Below are positions 53,431-62,353 of a stretch of 64,000 nucleotides of DNA, in pieces. Below the pieces are notes generated by a model. That model ran no database searches and was not told the origin of the DNA. It worked only from the letters and a program-made list of their open reading frames with translations. The stretch's first letter is position 1; the number at the start of each line of letters is the position of its first letter. The translations under genes were made by a program, and so were the position numbers. This DNA is from Ornithinibacter aureus (GTDB lineage: Bacteria; Actinomycetota; Actinomycetes; Actinomycetales; Dermatophilaceae): NCBI RefSeq assembly GCF_009858245.1, contig NZ_VMSB01000001.1:1302001-1366000 (forward strand), given 5' to 3'.

Positions 53431-54866
53431 GCGTCCGCCACGTCGAGGGCGAGCAGGTCTTCGATGGTCTCACGCCGCACGAGCACGCGTGACCGCCCTC
53501 CACGGACGGCGACGACCGGCGGCCGCGGCGTGTGGTTGTACTGGCTGGACAGGGCGCGGCAGTAGGCCCCCGTGCCCGGGACGGCGATGAGGTCGCCGGG
53601 CTGCACGTCCGCCGGCAGGTACTCGTCGAGCACGACGATGTCACCGCTCTCGCAGTGCCGTCCGACGACCCGAGAGAGCATCGGCCCGGCCTCGGACCGG
53701 CGGTTGGCCAGGGTGCACGAGTAGTCGGCCTCGTACAGCGCCGGGCGCGCGTTGTCGCTCATGCCGCCGTCGACCGAGACGTAGGTGCGGGTGTGGCCGC
53801 CGCCGACCTCGACGGGCTTGACGGTGCCCACCTCGTACAGGGTGAAGGTGCTGGGGCCGACGATGGCGCGACCGGGCTCGATCGAGACCCTCGGCAGCGT
53901 GCTGAGGTCGCCGTCGCCGACGGCCTTGAACTCGCGTTCGAGGATGCCGGCCATCTCGCCCGCCAGCGTGCTCGCCGGCAGAGGGGTGTGCTGCGAGGTG
54001 TAGGCGATGCCGTACCCGCCGCCGAGGTCGATTTCGGGGCAGTGGTGCCCGTGCTCGTCGGCGATGCGGGCGTGCAGCGCGACGAGCCGGTGAGCGGCCA
54101 TCTCGAAGCCGCCGGTGTCGAAGATCTGGCTGCCGATGTGGCTGTGCAGGCCGAGCAGGTCGAAGACGTCAGGGCGGGCGAGGATGCGCGTGGCCGCCTC
54201 GAACGCCTGACCACCGGCGAGGCTGAAGCCGAACTTCTGGTCCTCGTGACCGGTGGCGATGAACTCGTGGGTGTGCGCCTCGACACCCACGGTCACGCGC
54301 ACCATGACGGGGGCGACGACTCCGAGCTCGGCGGCGACCGCCGCGATGCGCTCGATCTCCTGGAAGGAGTCGACGACGATGCGGCCCACCCCGTAGGTCA
54401 GGGCCGCGCGGACCTCCGCGACGCTCTTGTTGTTGCCGTGGAAGCCGATCCGCTCACCGGGGAACTTCACCCGCTGCGCGACGGCCAGCTCGCCTCCGGT
54501 GCAGACGTCGAGGCTGAGCCCTTCCTCCTCGACCCACCGGGCGACCGCCGTGCAGAGGAAGGCCTTGCCGGCGTAGTAGACGTCGGCCCCCGCGAGCGGC
54601 TCGAAGGCACCCGCGAAGCTGTCGCGGAAGTCGCGGGCGCGCGAGCGGAAGTCCTCCTCGTCCAGGACGTAGGCGGCCGTGCCGTGCTCCTGCGCCAGGG
54701 TCACGACGTCGAGGCCGCCCACCGTGAGGCGACCGGCGTCGTCACGGCCGACCGTGGCGGGCCACAGCTGGGGCAGCAGCTCCATGACGTCGGTGGGAGT
54801 GGGCAGGTAGAGCGGCGGGCCACCGTACCCCTCGGCATGCAGGACACCAGCCTCGTGGATGCGCAT
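53427..54866 (-). CDS. lysA: Diaminopimelate decarboxylase
   Basis: A 479-aa PLP enzyme. The Schiff-base Lys is in VYYAGKAFLC, the PLP-binding Gly/Glu in GLHSHIGSQI and DLGGGYGIAY, and CESGDIVVLDEYLP carries the conserved acid pair in the C-terminal domain. It makes lysine from meso-diaminopimelate. The ATG at 54866 lies 10 bp after the argS stop, so the two are cotranscribed, an old actinobacterial arrangement. Confidence 0.95.
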   Translation of the reverse strand: MRIHEAGVLHAEGYGGPPLYLPTPTDVMELLPQLWPATVGRDDAGRLTVGGLDVVTLAQEHGTAAYVLDEEDFRSRARDFRDSFAGAFEPLAGADVYYAGKAFLCTAVARWVEEEGLSLDVCTGGELAVAQRVKFPGERIGFHGNNKSVAEVRAALTYGVGRIVVDSFQEIERIAAVAAELGVVAPVMVRVTVGVEAHTHEFIATGHEDQKFGFSLAGGQAFEAATRILARPDVFDLLGLHSHIGSQIFDTGGFEMAAHRLVALHARIADEHGHHCPEIDLGGGYGIAYTSQHTPLPASTLAGEMAGILEREFKAVGDGDLSTLPRVSIEPGRAIVGPSTFTLYEVGTVKPVEVGGGHTRTYVSVDGGMSDNARPALYEADYSCTLANRRSEAGPMLSRVVGRHCESGDIVVLDEYLPADVQPGDLIAVPGTGAYCRALSSQYNHTPRPPVVAVRGGRSRVLVRRETIEDLLALDVADA

Positions 54867-54876
54867 AGGTCAGCCC

Positions 54877-56523
54877 TCACATGCGCTCGGGGGCGCTGAC
54901 CCCGAGCAGGTCGAGCCCGTTGGCGAGCACCTGGCGGGTCGCGTCGTTGAGCCACAGACGGCTGCGGTGCAGGTCGGTGACCTCCTCGTCGACGCTCATC
55001 GGGCGCACCCGGCAGGTGTCGTACCACTTGTGGTACCGACCGGCGAGCTCCTCGAGGTAGCGGGCGACCCGGTGCGGTTCGAGCAGGTGAGCGGCCTGGG
55101 CCACCACCCGCGGGAAGTCGCCGAGGGCGGCCAGCAGGGCGGCCTCGGTGGGGTCGGTGAGCAGGCCGGCGTCGAAGCCGCCGTCACGGTGCACGCCGTC
55201 CTCGGCCGCCAACCGGGCCACGTTCGCCGTACGGGCGTGCGCGTACTGCACGTAGAACACCGGGTTGTCGTTGGTCTGCTTGCGCAGCTCCTCACCGTCG
55301 AGGGAGAGCGGGCTGTCCGCCGGGTACCGCGCCAGCGAGTACCGGACGGCATCCGAACCGATCCACTCGAGCAGCTCGTCCATGTAGATCGCGTTGCCGA
55401 GCCGCTTGCCCATGCGCTCCCCCGCGATGGAGACGAGCTGGCCAATCTTGACCTCGATGTTGTGCTCGGGGTCATCGCCCGCGCACGCCGCGATCGCCTT
55501 GAGCCGGTTGATGTAGCCGTGGTGGTCAGCGCCGAGCAGGTAGATCTTCTCGTCGAAGCCGCGGTCCTTCTTGCTCAGGTAGTACGCAGCGTCGGCGGCG
55601 AAGTAGGTCGGGGTGCCGTCGGCCCGGATGAGGACACGGTCCTTGTCGTCGCCGAAGTCTGTCGTGCGCAGCCACACCGCTCCCTCGTGGTCGAACACGT
55701 GGCCCTGCTCGCGCAGCCGGGCCACGGCCTGCTCGACCGCGCCCCCGTCGTGCAGCCCCCGCTCGGAGAACCACACGTCGAAGTGCACCCCGAACCCGTC
55801 GAGGGTGCGCTGGATGGCGGCCAGCTGCGCCACGTAACCGAGGTCGCGAGCCAGCACCGCGGCATCCGCCTCGTCGAGCTCGAGCAGGTCGGGTCGCTGC
55901 GCGAGGACCTCGGCGGCCCGGTCGGCGACATAGGCGCCCGGGTAGCCGTCCTCCGGGGGCTCCTGACCCTTGGCGCGCGCCAGGACCGAGGCGCCGAACT
56001 TGTCCATCTGCGCACCGGCATCGTTGATGTAGTACTCGGCCGCGACCTGCGCCCCGGCCGCGACGAGGAGCCGGCGCATCGCGTCGCCGAGGGCCGCCCA
56101 CCGGGTGTGCCCGATGTGCAGGGGCCCGGTCGGGTTGGCCGAGATGAACTCCAGGTTCACCACGCGGCCCGCCTCGGTGGTGCCGTGCCCGAACGTCGGG
56201 CCCGCCTCGACGATGGCGCGCGCCAGCTCGCCGGCGCTCGCGGCCTCGAGGGTGATGTTGAGGAAGCCGGGGCCTGCGACGTCGACGGACTGAACCCCGG
56301 TCACCGAGGCGAGGTGCGTCGCGAGCGCCGTCGCGAGGTCGCGCGGGGGGATGCCCGCGCCCTTGGCGAGCTGGAGGGCGATGTTGGTCGACCAGTCCCC
56401 GTGATCGCGGTTGCGCGGACGCTCGACCCTGACCTCGGCGGGCACGGTGATCGAGAGGTCACCTGCGTCGACGGCGGACTGGAGAGCGGCGCGGATCGCG
56501 GCCGAGAGCTGTTCGGGGGTCAC
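54877..56523 (-). CDS. argS: Arginyl-tRNA synthetase
   Basis: A 548-aa class I synthetase. HIGH appears as LHIGHTRWAALGD and KMSKS is replaced by the ERMGKRLGN loop, as is usual for ArgRS. The N-terminal additional domain and the C-terminal DALR anticodon-binding domain are both present. GTG 56523 is the start, 10 bp after the stop of the receiver-domain gene. It heads the lysine/threonine gene run. Confidence 0.96.
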   Translation of the reverse strand: MTPEQLSAAIRAALQSAVDAGDLSITVPAEVRVERPRNRDHGDWSTNIALQLAKGAGIPPRDLATALATHLASVTGVQSVDVAGPGFLNITLEAASAGELARAIVEAGPTFGHGTTEAGRVVNLEFISANPTGPLHIGHTRWAALGDAMRRLLVAAGAQVAAEYYINDAGAQMDKFGASVLARAKGQEPPEDGYPGAYVADRAAEVLAQRPDLLELDEADAAVLARDLGYVAQLAAIQRTLDGFGVHFDVWFSERGLHDGGAVEQAVARLREQGHVFDHEGAVWLRTTDFGDDKDRVLIRADGTPTYFAADAAYYLSKKDRGFDEKIYLLGADHHGYINRLKAIAACAGDDPEHNIEVKIGQLVSIAGERMGKRLGNAIYMDELLEWIGSDAVRYSLARYPADSPLSLDGEELRKQTNDNPVFYVQYAHARTANVARLAAEDGVHRDGGFDAGLLTDPTEAALLAALGDFPRVVAQAAHLLEPHRVARYLEELAGRYHKWYDTCRVRPMSVDEEVTDLHRSRLWLNDATRQVLANGLDLLGVSAPERM

Positions 56524-56533
56524 CCGCCCGATT

Positions 56534-56962
56534 CTATCGACGCGGCTGGGTGCCTCTGCCCCGCTCCGCGAGCCGTGAGACGGCGGCGATGAGTTCGTCG
56601 GGGTCGAAGGGTTTGGCGACGAAGGCGTCGAAGCCGGCGTCGCTCGCCTCGGGTGCGTCGTGGGCGATGACGGCCGCCGTGAGCAGGACGACCGGCACCG
56701 GGTCCAGACGCGGGTGGGAACGGATCGCGGCGATCGCCCACCACCCGTCGTAGGGCGCCATCTGGGAGTCCAGGACGATGACGGACGGGCGCTGCGCCTC
56801 CGGGTCGATCAGGCGCGCCATCGCGGCATGACCGTCGGCGGCCTCCTCCACCCGGAAGCCGGCCAACTCGAGATTGATGCGGAGCAGTCGACGGATCGGC
56901 TCGGTGTCGTCACACACCAGGACCAACGGCGCTACGTGCTCGGCTCCCCTGCCGGATTGCAT
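56534..56962 (-). CDS. Single-domain response regulator (receiver only)
   Basis: About 142 aa from ATG 56962; a GTG at 56971 is possible. The receiver fold has the acidic pair D18-D19 (VLVCDDTEPIRRLL), the phospho-acceptor D65 (VIVLDSQMAP), T95 (VVLLTAA) and K117 (AFVAKPFDPDEL). No output domain follows, so it must act by protein contact, like CheY or Spo0F, or as a sink. No histidine kinase is encoded nearby. Its stop is 10 bp before argS on the same strand, so the two are probably cotranscribed. Confidence 0.9.
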   Translation of the reverse strand: MQSGRGAEHVAPLVLVCDDTEPIRRLLRINLELAGFRVEEAADGHAAMARLIDPEAQRPSVIVLDSQMAPYDGWWAIAAIRSHPRLDPVPVVLLTAAVIAHDAPEASDAGFDAFVAKPFDPDELIAAVSRLAERGRGTQPRR

Positions 56963-57037
56963 GTCGCCCACCCTAGGCTGGTAACCTCACCGGGCGCTTG
57001 GTAACTCCTCGGAGATTCTCGGCGCGGGCCATCACCG

Positions 57038-57109
57038 GCCCCCGTAGCTCAGGGGATAGAGCACCGCCCTCCGGAGGCGGGAGCGCAGGTTCGAATCCTG
57101 CCGGGGGCA
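57038..57109 (+). tRNA. tRNA-Arg(CCG)
   Basis: A 72-nt cloverleaf. Acceptor GCCCCCG pairs with CGGGGGC, the D arm is GCTC-AGGGGATA-GAGC, and the anticodon arm is CCGCC-CTCCGGA-GGCGG with anticodon CCG. A 4-nt variable loop is followed by the T arm GCAGG-TTCGAAT-CCTGC and discriminator A. CCA is not encoded. It reads CGG arginine codons. It points away from the receiver gene. Confidence 0.95.
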
Positions 57110-57144
57110 CCGAACGGACGCGCGCCAGCGCGGCCGAGCTGGGA

Positions 57145-57247
57145 CCCCGGCAGGATTATGGGGAGCCGGAGCAGACCGCGACGAAGGAGCGGGCTGCGAC
57201 GGCGGCTCCTGCCGGGGGCACAACGCCCGGCGGCTCCTGCCGGGGGC
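57145..57247 (+). repeat. Copies of the tRNA-Arg 3' end downstream of the tRNA
   Basis: Three partial copies of the tRNA 3' end lie within 140 bp. CCCCGGCAGGATT (57145-57157) is the inverse of tRNA positions 57094-57106. TCCTGCCGGGGGCAC (57207-57221) and TCCTGCCGGGGGC (57235-57247) are direct copies of the T-stem, acceptor and discriminator segment. The 196-bp space 57110-57305 holds no gene. Such copies can mark old integration at a tRNA or slipped duplication. Confidence 0.65.
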
Positions 57248-57305
57248 CCCGGGCCTGCCAACAGGCGTCGCCACTGGGAGCACACAAGGGCTCGCGTGAG
57301 TCGAG

Positions 57306-57770
57306 TCAGGCGAAGCCGACTGGCTCGCTGCTCACGTTCACGTCCACCGACCGCTCCGGGTCGGTCCAGTAGGACACCACGACCCACCGCTTGCCCGGCG
57401 ACGGCGGGACGTCGACCCGGGACCGGGTGACGACGTCACCGTGGGTGCTGATCGAGAGGTCGTGCCACCCGGTGGGCAGCGCCAGCGGAAAGGCAACCCA
57501 GTTGTGCTGACCACACACGTCGAAAGCCTGATCCACCACCGTCTGATCCTCGACGTCGACGACCACCCTCACGACGGGGTCCTCGAAGGACTGGTTGGTG
57601 ACGTACAGGAACACGTTCGCGGAGTCCGCGGACGTGCTGAGCTCGGACAGCGGCCGCGCGACGCCCGGGCACTCCCCACCGCTCCCCAGCCCCGGGAACC
57701 CGCCCGACGCACCGCACCCACCCAGGGCGAGCACCAGCGCCAGCGCGAGCACCGCCCGAAGCCCCCTCAT
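57306..57770 (-). CDS. Small predicted lipoprotein
   Basis: 154 aa from ATG 57770 (GGAGG SD). The signal peptide MRGLRAVLALALVLALGGC gives lipidation at C19. After a Gly/Ser linker the mature domain has beta-rich character (FLYVTNQSFEDPVVRVVVDVE, WVAFPLALPTGWHDLSISTHG), and two further Cys residues could pair. No family recognised. It is upstream of nothing on its strand except the intergenic tRNA region. Confidence 0.8.
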   Translation of the reverse strand: MRGLRAVLALALVLALGGCGASGGFPGLGSGGECPGVARPLSELSTSADSANVFLYVTNQSFEDPVVRVVVDVEDQTVVDQAFDVCGQHNWVAFPLALPTGWHDLSISTHGDVVTRSRVDVPPSPGKRWVVVSYWTDPERSVDVNVSSEPVGFA

Positions 57771-57875
57771 CCCGTCATGGTCCTCCGGGAACCGGCCGAC
57801 GGCAAGGGCTGCCACGAGACGGTCGGTGAGCGATGAGCCCAGCCCTGGCCCGAGCCCGTTCCCAAGCCCGGGGGG

Positions 57876-58910
57876 TCAGCGCTGCGAGGCGTCCGAGACC
57901 TCGCCGACGAGCTCTTCGAGGACGTCCTCGAGGAACACCACGCCGACGACCGAGCCGTCGGCCGCGACGACCCGGGCCAGGTGCGAACCCGTGGCCTGCA
58001 TGACCCCGAGCACCATCTCGACCTCGTCGTCGCGGCGGACGTTGGCCATCCGGCGCACGCGCTTGGCCGGAACCGGCTCGCCCCGCTCCGTCTCGTCGGC
58101 GTACAGCACGTCCTTGAGGTGCAGGTAGCCGCCGAGGTCCCCCGCGGCGTCCCGCACCGGGAAGCGGGAGAACCCGTGCTTGGCCACGAGCCGCTCGATG
58201 TCGGCCGGGGTCGCCTCGGGGCCCACGGTGATGAGCGAGGAGACCGGCACACCGACGTCGGCGGCGTCCTTGTCGCTGAACTCCAGCGCCGCGCCGAGCC
58301 GCTCGTAGTGCTCGTCCTCGACCAGGCCTTCGTCGCGCGACTCGTTGAGGATGTGCGCGACCTCCTCGGCGGTGAAGGCCGTGGCCAGCTCGTCCTTGGG
58401 TTCGACGCCGAACAGCCGGATCAGCGCCTTGGACAGCCAGTCCATCGCGTGGATGATCGGCGCGACGATCTTGGAGACCATCACCAGCGGTGGCACGAGG
58501 GCCAGGGCGGAGCGCTCCGGGCGGGCGATCGAGATGTTCTTGGGGATCATCTCGCCGTAGACGACGTGCAGGAAGACGATGAGGCCGAGGGCCAGGCCGA
58601 GAGCCACGACGTCCGCGACGACCGACGAGAGGCCGAGGTCCTCGAAGATCGGCGTCAGCGCGTGGTGCAGCGCAGCCTCCGAGATGGCACCGAGCAGCAC
58701 GGAGCACACGGTGATGCCGAGCTGGCACGTGGCGAGCAGGATGCCGGTGTGCTGCATGGCGTCCAGTGCCGTCTGTGCCCGCTTGCTCCCTGCCTCGGCG
58801 AGAGGCTCCAGCTGGCTGCGGCGGGCGGACATCGCGGCGAACTCGGCACCGACGAAGAAGCCGTTGGCGGCGAGCAGCGCCACGGTGAGCAGGATCGTGG
58901 TCACACTCAT
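57876..58910 (-). CDS. CNNM/CBS-domain membrane protein (CorC/hemolysin-like), second of pair
   Basis: A 344-aa protein with an N-terminal CNNM (DUF21) domain of about four helices (ILLTVALLAANGFFVGAEFA, LATCQLGITVCSVLLGAISE, VVYGEMIPKNISIARPE) and two CBS domains (SSLITVGPEATPADIERLV; MANVRRDDEVEMVLGVM). It lacks the C-terminal CorC_HlyC domain of its partner. The ATG at 58910 overlaps the upstream gene stop by 4 bp. The family is linked to Mg2+/Co2+ efflux or regulation. Confidence 0.92.
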   Translation of the reverse strand: MSVTTILLTVALLAANGFFVGAEFAAMSARRSQLEPLAEAGSKRAQTALDAMQHTGILLATCQLGITVCSVLLGAISEAALHHALTPIFEDLGLSSVVADVVALGLALGLIVFLHVVYGEMIPKNISIARPERSALALVPPLVMVSKIVAPIIHAMDWLSKALIRLFGVEPKDELATAFTAEEVAHILNESRDEGLVEDEHYERLGAALEFSDKDAADVGVPVSSLITVGPEATPADIERLVAKHGFSRFPVRDAAGDLGGYLHLKDVLYADETERGEPVPAKRVRRMANVRRDDEVEMVLGVMQATGSHLARVVAADGSVVGVVFLEDVLEELVGEVSDASQR

Positions 58911-60271
58911 GCCGCACCCCCCGCGTGGGTGCGGGCGGCAGCGGAACCGCTGCGGACGGCATCCTCACCCACAGGGGCCACGGGTGGCCGCAGGCGAAGT
59001 CGGTCGACCCGGTGCCCGTCCATGTCGAGCACGCGAACGGTCCAGCCGTCGACGACGACCTCGTCACCCACCATGGGCACGCGGCCGAGCTCGGCCATGA
59101 CCCACCCGCCGATGGTCTCGTAGGCCGCACCCTCGGGCACGGCGGCCCCGACCCGCGAGCGCACCTCGTCGGGGCGCCAGAGGCCTGGAACGGTCCACGA
59201 CCCGTCCTTCAGCGCCCGCGCGGTGGTCTGGGAGCGGTCGTGCTCGTCGCTGACCTCACCGACGATCTCCTCGACGAGGTCCTCGAGCGTGACGATGCCC
59301 GACGTGCCGCCGTACTCGTCCACGACGACGGCGAGCTGCATGCCGCCCTCGCGCAGCTGGACGAGCAACGGGTCGAGGCGCAGCGTCTCGGGGACGAGCA
59401 CGGGTGGCACCATCAGCGCCGAGACCGGCACGTCCCCGCGGCGGTCGTAGGGCACGGCGATGGCCTTCTTCACGTGCACGATGCCGTCGATGTCGTCCCA
59501 GTCCGAGCCGACGACGGGGAAGCGGGAGTGGCCGGTGCGGCGAGCCAGGGCCACCAGCTCGGCCGCGGTCGCCACCCGATCGATCGACGTTGCCCGCGAG
59601 CGCGGTGTCATGACGTCGGCGGCGGTCTGGTCGGCGAAACCGAGGGATGCCGTGACCAGCCTGGCGGTGCCGACATCGAGCGTGCCCGCCTCGGCGGACG
59701 ACCGGATGAGCGATGCGAGCTCGGCAGGGCTGCGGGCGGCGGAGAGCTCTTCCTGCGGCTCGATGCCGAGCGCCCGCAGAGTGCGGTTGGCGACCCCGTT
59801 GAGCAGGGCGATCATCGGCTTCATCGAGATGCCGAACCAGCGCACTGGCGCGGCGGAGATCTTGGCCGTCGCCAGTGGGAGGGAGATGGCGAGGGTCTTG
59901 GGCACCATCTCGCCGACGATCATCGAGAACAACGTCGCGATGACCATGGCCAGCACGGAGGCGGTCGAACTGGCGACGGCGTCGCTGAGTCCGAGGCTGA
60001 GCAGCGGCCCCGTCAGCAGGGCACCGATCGACGGGCTCGCGATGAACCCGAGGATCAGCGTGGTCAGCGTGATGCCGAGCTGGCACGCGGACAACTGGGT
60101 CGACAGCTGCCGGTGCGAGGTGAGAACGGACCGGGCCCCCTTCTCACCGGCATCCACGGCCTTCTGCACGGTGGGCCGGTCCAGGGCCACGAGCGAAAAC
60201 TCAGCCGCGACGAAGAAGGCGGTGCCGACCGTGAGGACGACGCCGAGGAGCAGCAGCAACCATTCGGTCAT
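58907..60271 (-). CDS. CNNM/CBS/CorC_HlyC membrane protein, first of pair
   Basis: A 454-aa protein: the CNNM domain at about 1-200 (WLLLLLGVVLTVGTAFFVAAEFSLVAL, SACQLGITLTTLILGFIASPS, IVGEMVPKTLAISLPL), a CBS pair at about 205-340 (VMTPRSRATSIDRVATAAELV), and a C-terminal CorC_HlyC domain containing TVPGLWRPDEVRSRVG and YETIGGWVMAELGRVP. ATG 60271 is used; the frame upstream is open to 60445 but not coding-like. It is cotranscribed with the shorter homologue. Such pairs are found in other actinobacteria and probably form heteromers. Confidence 0.93.
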   Translation of the reverse strand: MTEWLLLLLGVVLTVGTAFFVAAEFSLVALDRPTVQKAVDAGEKGARSVLTSHRQLSTQLSACQLGITLTTLILGFIASPSIGALLTGPLLSLGLSDAVASSTASVLAMVIATLFSMIVGEMVPKTLAISLPLATAKISAAPVRWFGISMKPMIALLNGVANRTLRALGIEPQEELSAARSPAELASLIRSSAEAGTLDVGTARLVTASLGFADQTAADVMTPRSRATSIDRVATAAELVALARRTGHSRFPVVGSDWDDIDGIVHVKKAIAVPYDRRGDVPVSALMVPPVLVPETLRLDPLLVQLREGGMQLAVVVDEYGGTSGIVTLEDLVEEIVGEVSDEHDRSQTTARALKDGSWTVPGLWRPDEVRSRVGAAVPEGAAYETIGGWVMAELGRVPMVGDEVVVDGWTVRVLDMDGHRVDRLRLRPPVAPVGEDAVRSGSAAARTHAGGAA

Positions 60272-60397
60272 AGTCGCCCCATCGTAGGCGAGCAGGGACC
60301 CTCGGCCTGCATCCCGAGACACCGCTCCACCGCGAGGTGGACCCGGTTCCACCGCCGGGTTGACCCTCTCGCCACCTGAGCCTGACAGGATCGAGGC

Positions 60398-60417
60398 ATG
60401 ACACCACGAGTGCGCGG

Positions 60418-60421
<4 letters not shown>
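60398..60421 (+). promoter_or_regulatory. Seven-codon leader ORF coupled to the ABC gene
   Basis: ATG at 60398 opens a seven-codon frame (M-T-P-R-V-R-G) with an SD AGGA seven bases upstream. Its TGA (60419-60421) overlaps the ATG of the ABC ATPase (60418) as ATGA. The ABC start itself has no SD, so its translation may depend on ribosomes finishing the leader. Confidence 0.5.
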
Positions 60422-61391
<970 letters not shown>

Positions 61392-61395
<4 letters not shown>

Positions 61396-62189
61396 TCCCC
61401 GCGATCCGCAGCGAGTTCCGCAAGTTCTTCACCACCCGTCTGTGGTGGGGCATGGCCGTCGGCATCTTCCTCGCCGGCGCCGCCTTCGCCGCACTGTTCG
61501 GGTTCCTCCTGACGAGCGAGGCCGCGCTCGAGGGGACCCCGGGCGCACCGACCGGCGACGCCACCCAGATCGCGAACTCGGTCTACCTGGGCGGGCTGGG
61601 TGTCGGCTACCTGCTCCTGTTGACGATCGGCGTGTTGCAGATCGGTGGCGAGTACCGGCACAAGACGATCACGTCGACCCTGCTCTCCACGCCCAAGCGC
61701 CTCAGGGCCATGCTCGCCAAGGTGGTGGCCCTGCTCGGCATCGGCGTCGTCTACGGCCTCATCAGCCTGCTCGGCTCGGTCAGCGTCGGCGCGATCATCC
61801 TCAACCTGCGCGGGCAGGACCCGTTCCCGTCCACCGAAGTGCTTCGGGCTCTTGCCCTGAGCCTGCTCGTGCTCGGGTTGTGGGCGCTGATCGGGCTGGG
61901 GATCGGCATCCTCATTCCCAACCAGGTCGCGGCGCTGCTCATCGGCATCGGTGTCGCCTGGATCGTGGAGCCGTTGCTGAACTTCGCGATGACCTTCTGG
62001 GAGTTCGGCCGCGAGAACATCGCCCAGTACATGCCGACGTCCGCCACCAATGCCGTGGTCAACGCGGTGCAGTCATCACCCGACGAGGTCCGGCTCGAGT
62101 GGTGGGCAGCGGCGCTGGTGCTGGCCGGGTACGCGGCGCTGCTCTCCGGGTTCGGCATCTGGCGCACGACCCGGGCCGACATCAGCTGA
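61392..62189 (+). CDS. ABC-2 type transporter permease
   Basis: A 265-aa permease from GTG 61392 with six hydrophobic segments, starting RLWWGMAVGIFLAGAAFAALFG, then LGVGYLLLLTIGVLQIGGEYRHKTI (with the conserved GEYRHKT motif of the ABC-2 family after helix 2), and ending ALVLAGYAALLSGFGIW. It pairs with the ATPase upstream as a two-gene exporter. A strong terminator follows. Confidence 0.9.
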
Positions 62190-62211
62190 GCCCCCTCAGC
62201 GCCGGTGTCGG

Positions 62212-62245
62212 CGGCCGGTATGCCGCCCGTGCGGCATACCGGCCG
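62212..62245 (+). terminator. Terminator of the ABC-2 exporter unit
   Basis: CGGCCGGTATGCCGC (62212-62226) and GCGGCATACCGGCCG (62231-62245) form a perfect 15-bp stem with a 4-nt loop, 22 bp after the permease stop. It precedes the promoter region of the 2-oxoglutarate dehydrogenase gene. Confidence 0.75.
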
Positions 62246-62353
62246 TCGCACGTGGTCAACCGCTCATCCTTTCGGGCCGCTGTCGCCCCGGGAGCGGGGA
62301 TACCCTAGGCCGGACCACCCTCAGAGCCGAGCCCAGAAAGAGGCGCATCCTCC

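Noticed and set aside
56998-57372. Open frame across the tRNA-Arg gene
   Set aside because: It reads through a perfect tRNA cloverleaf and has non-coding composition.
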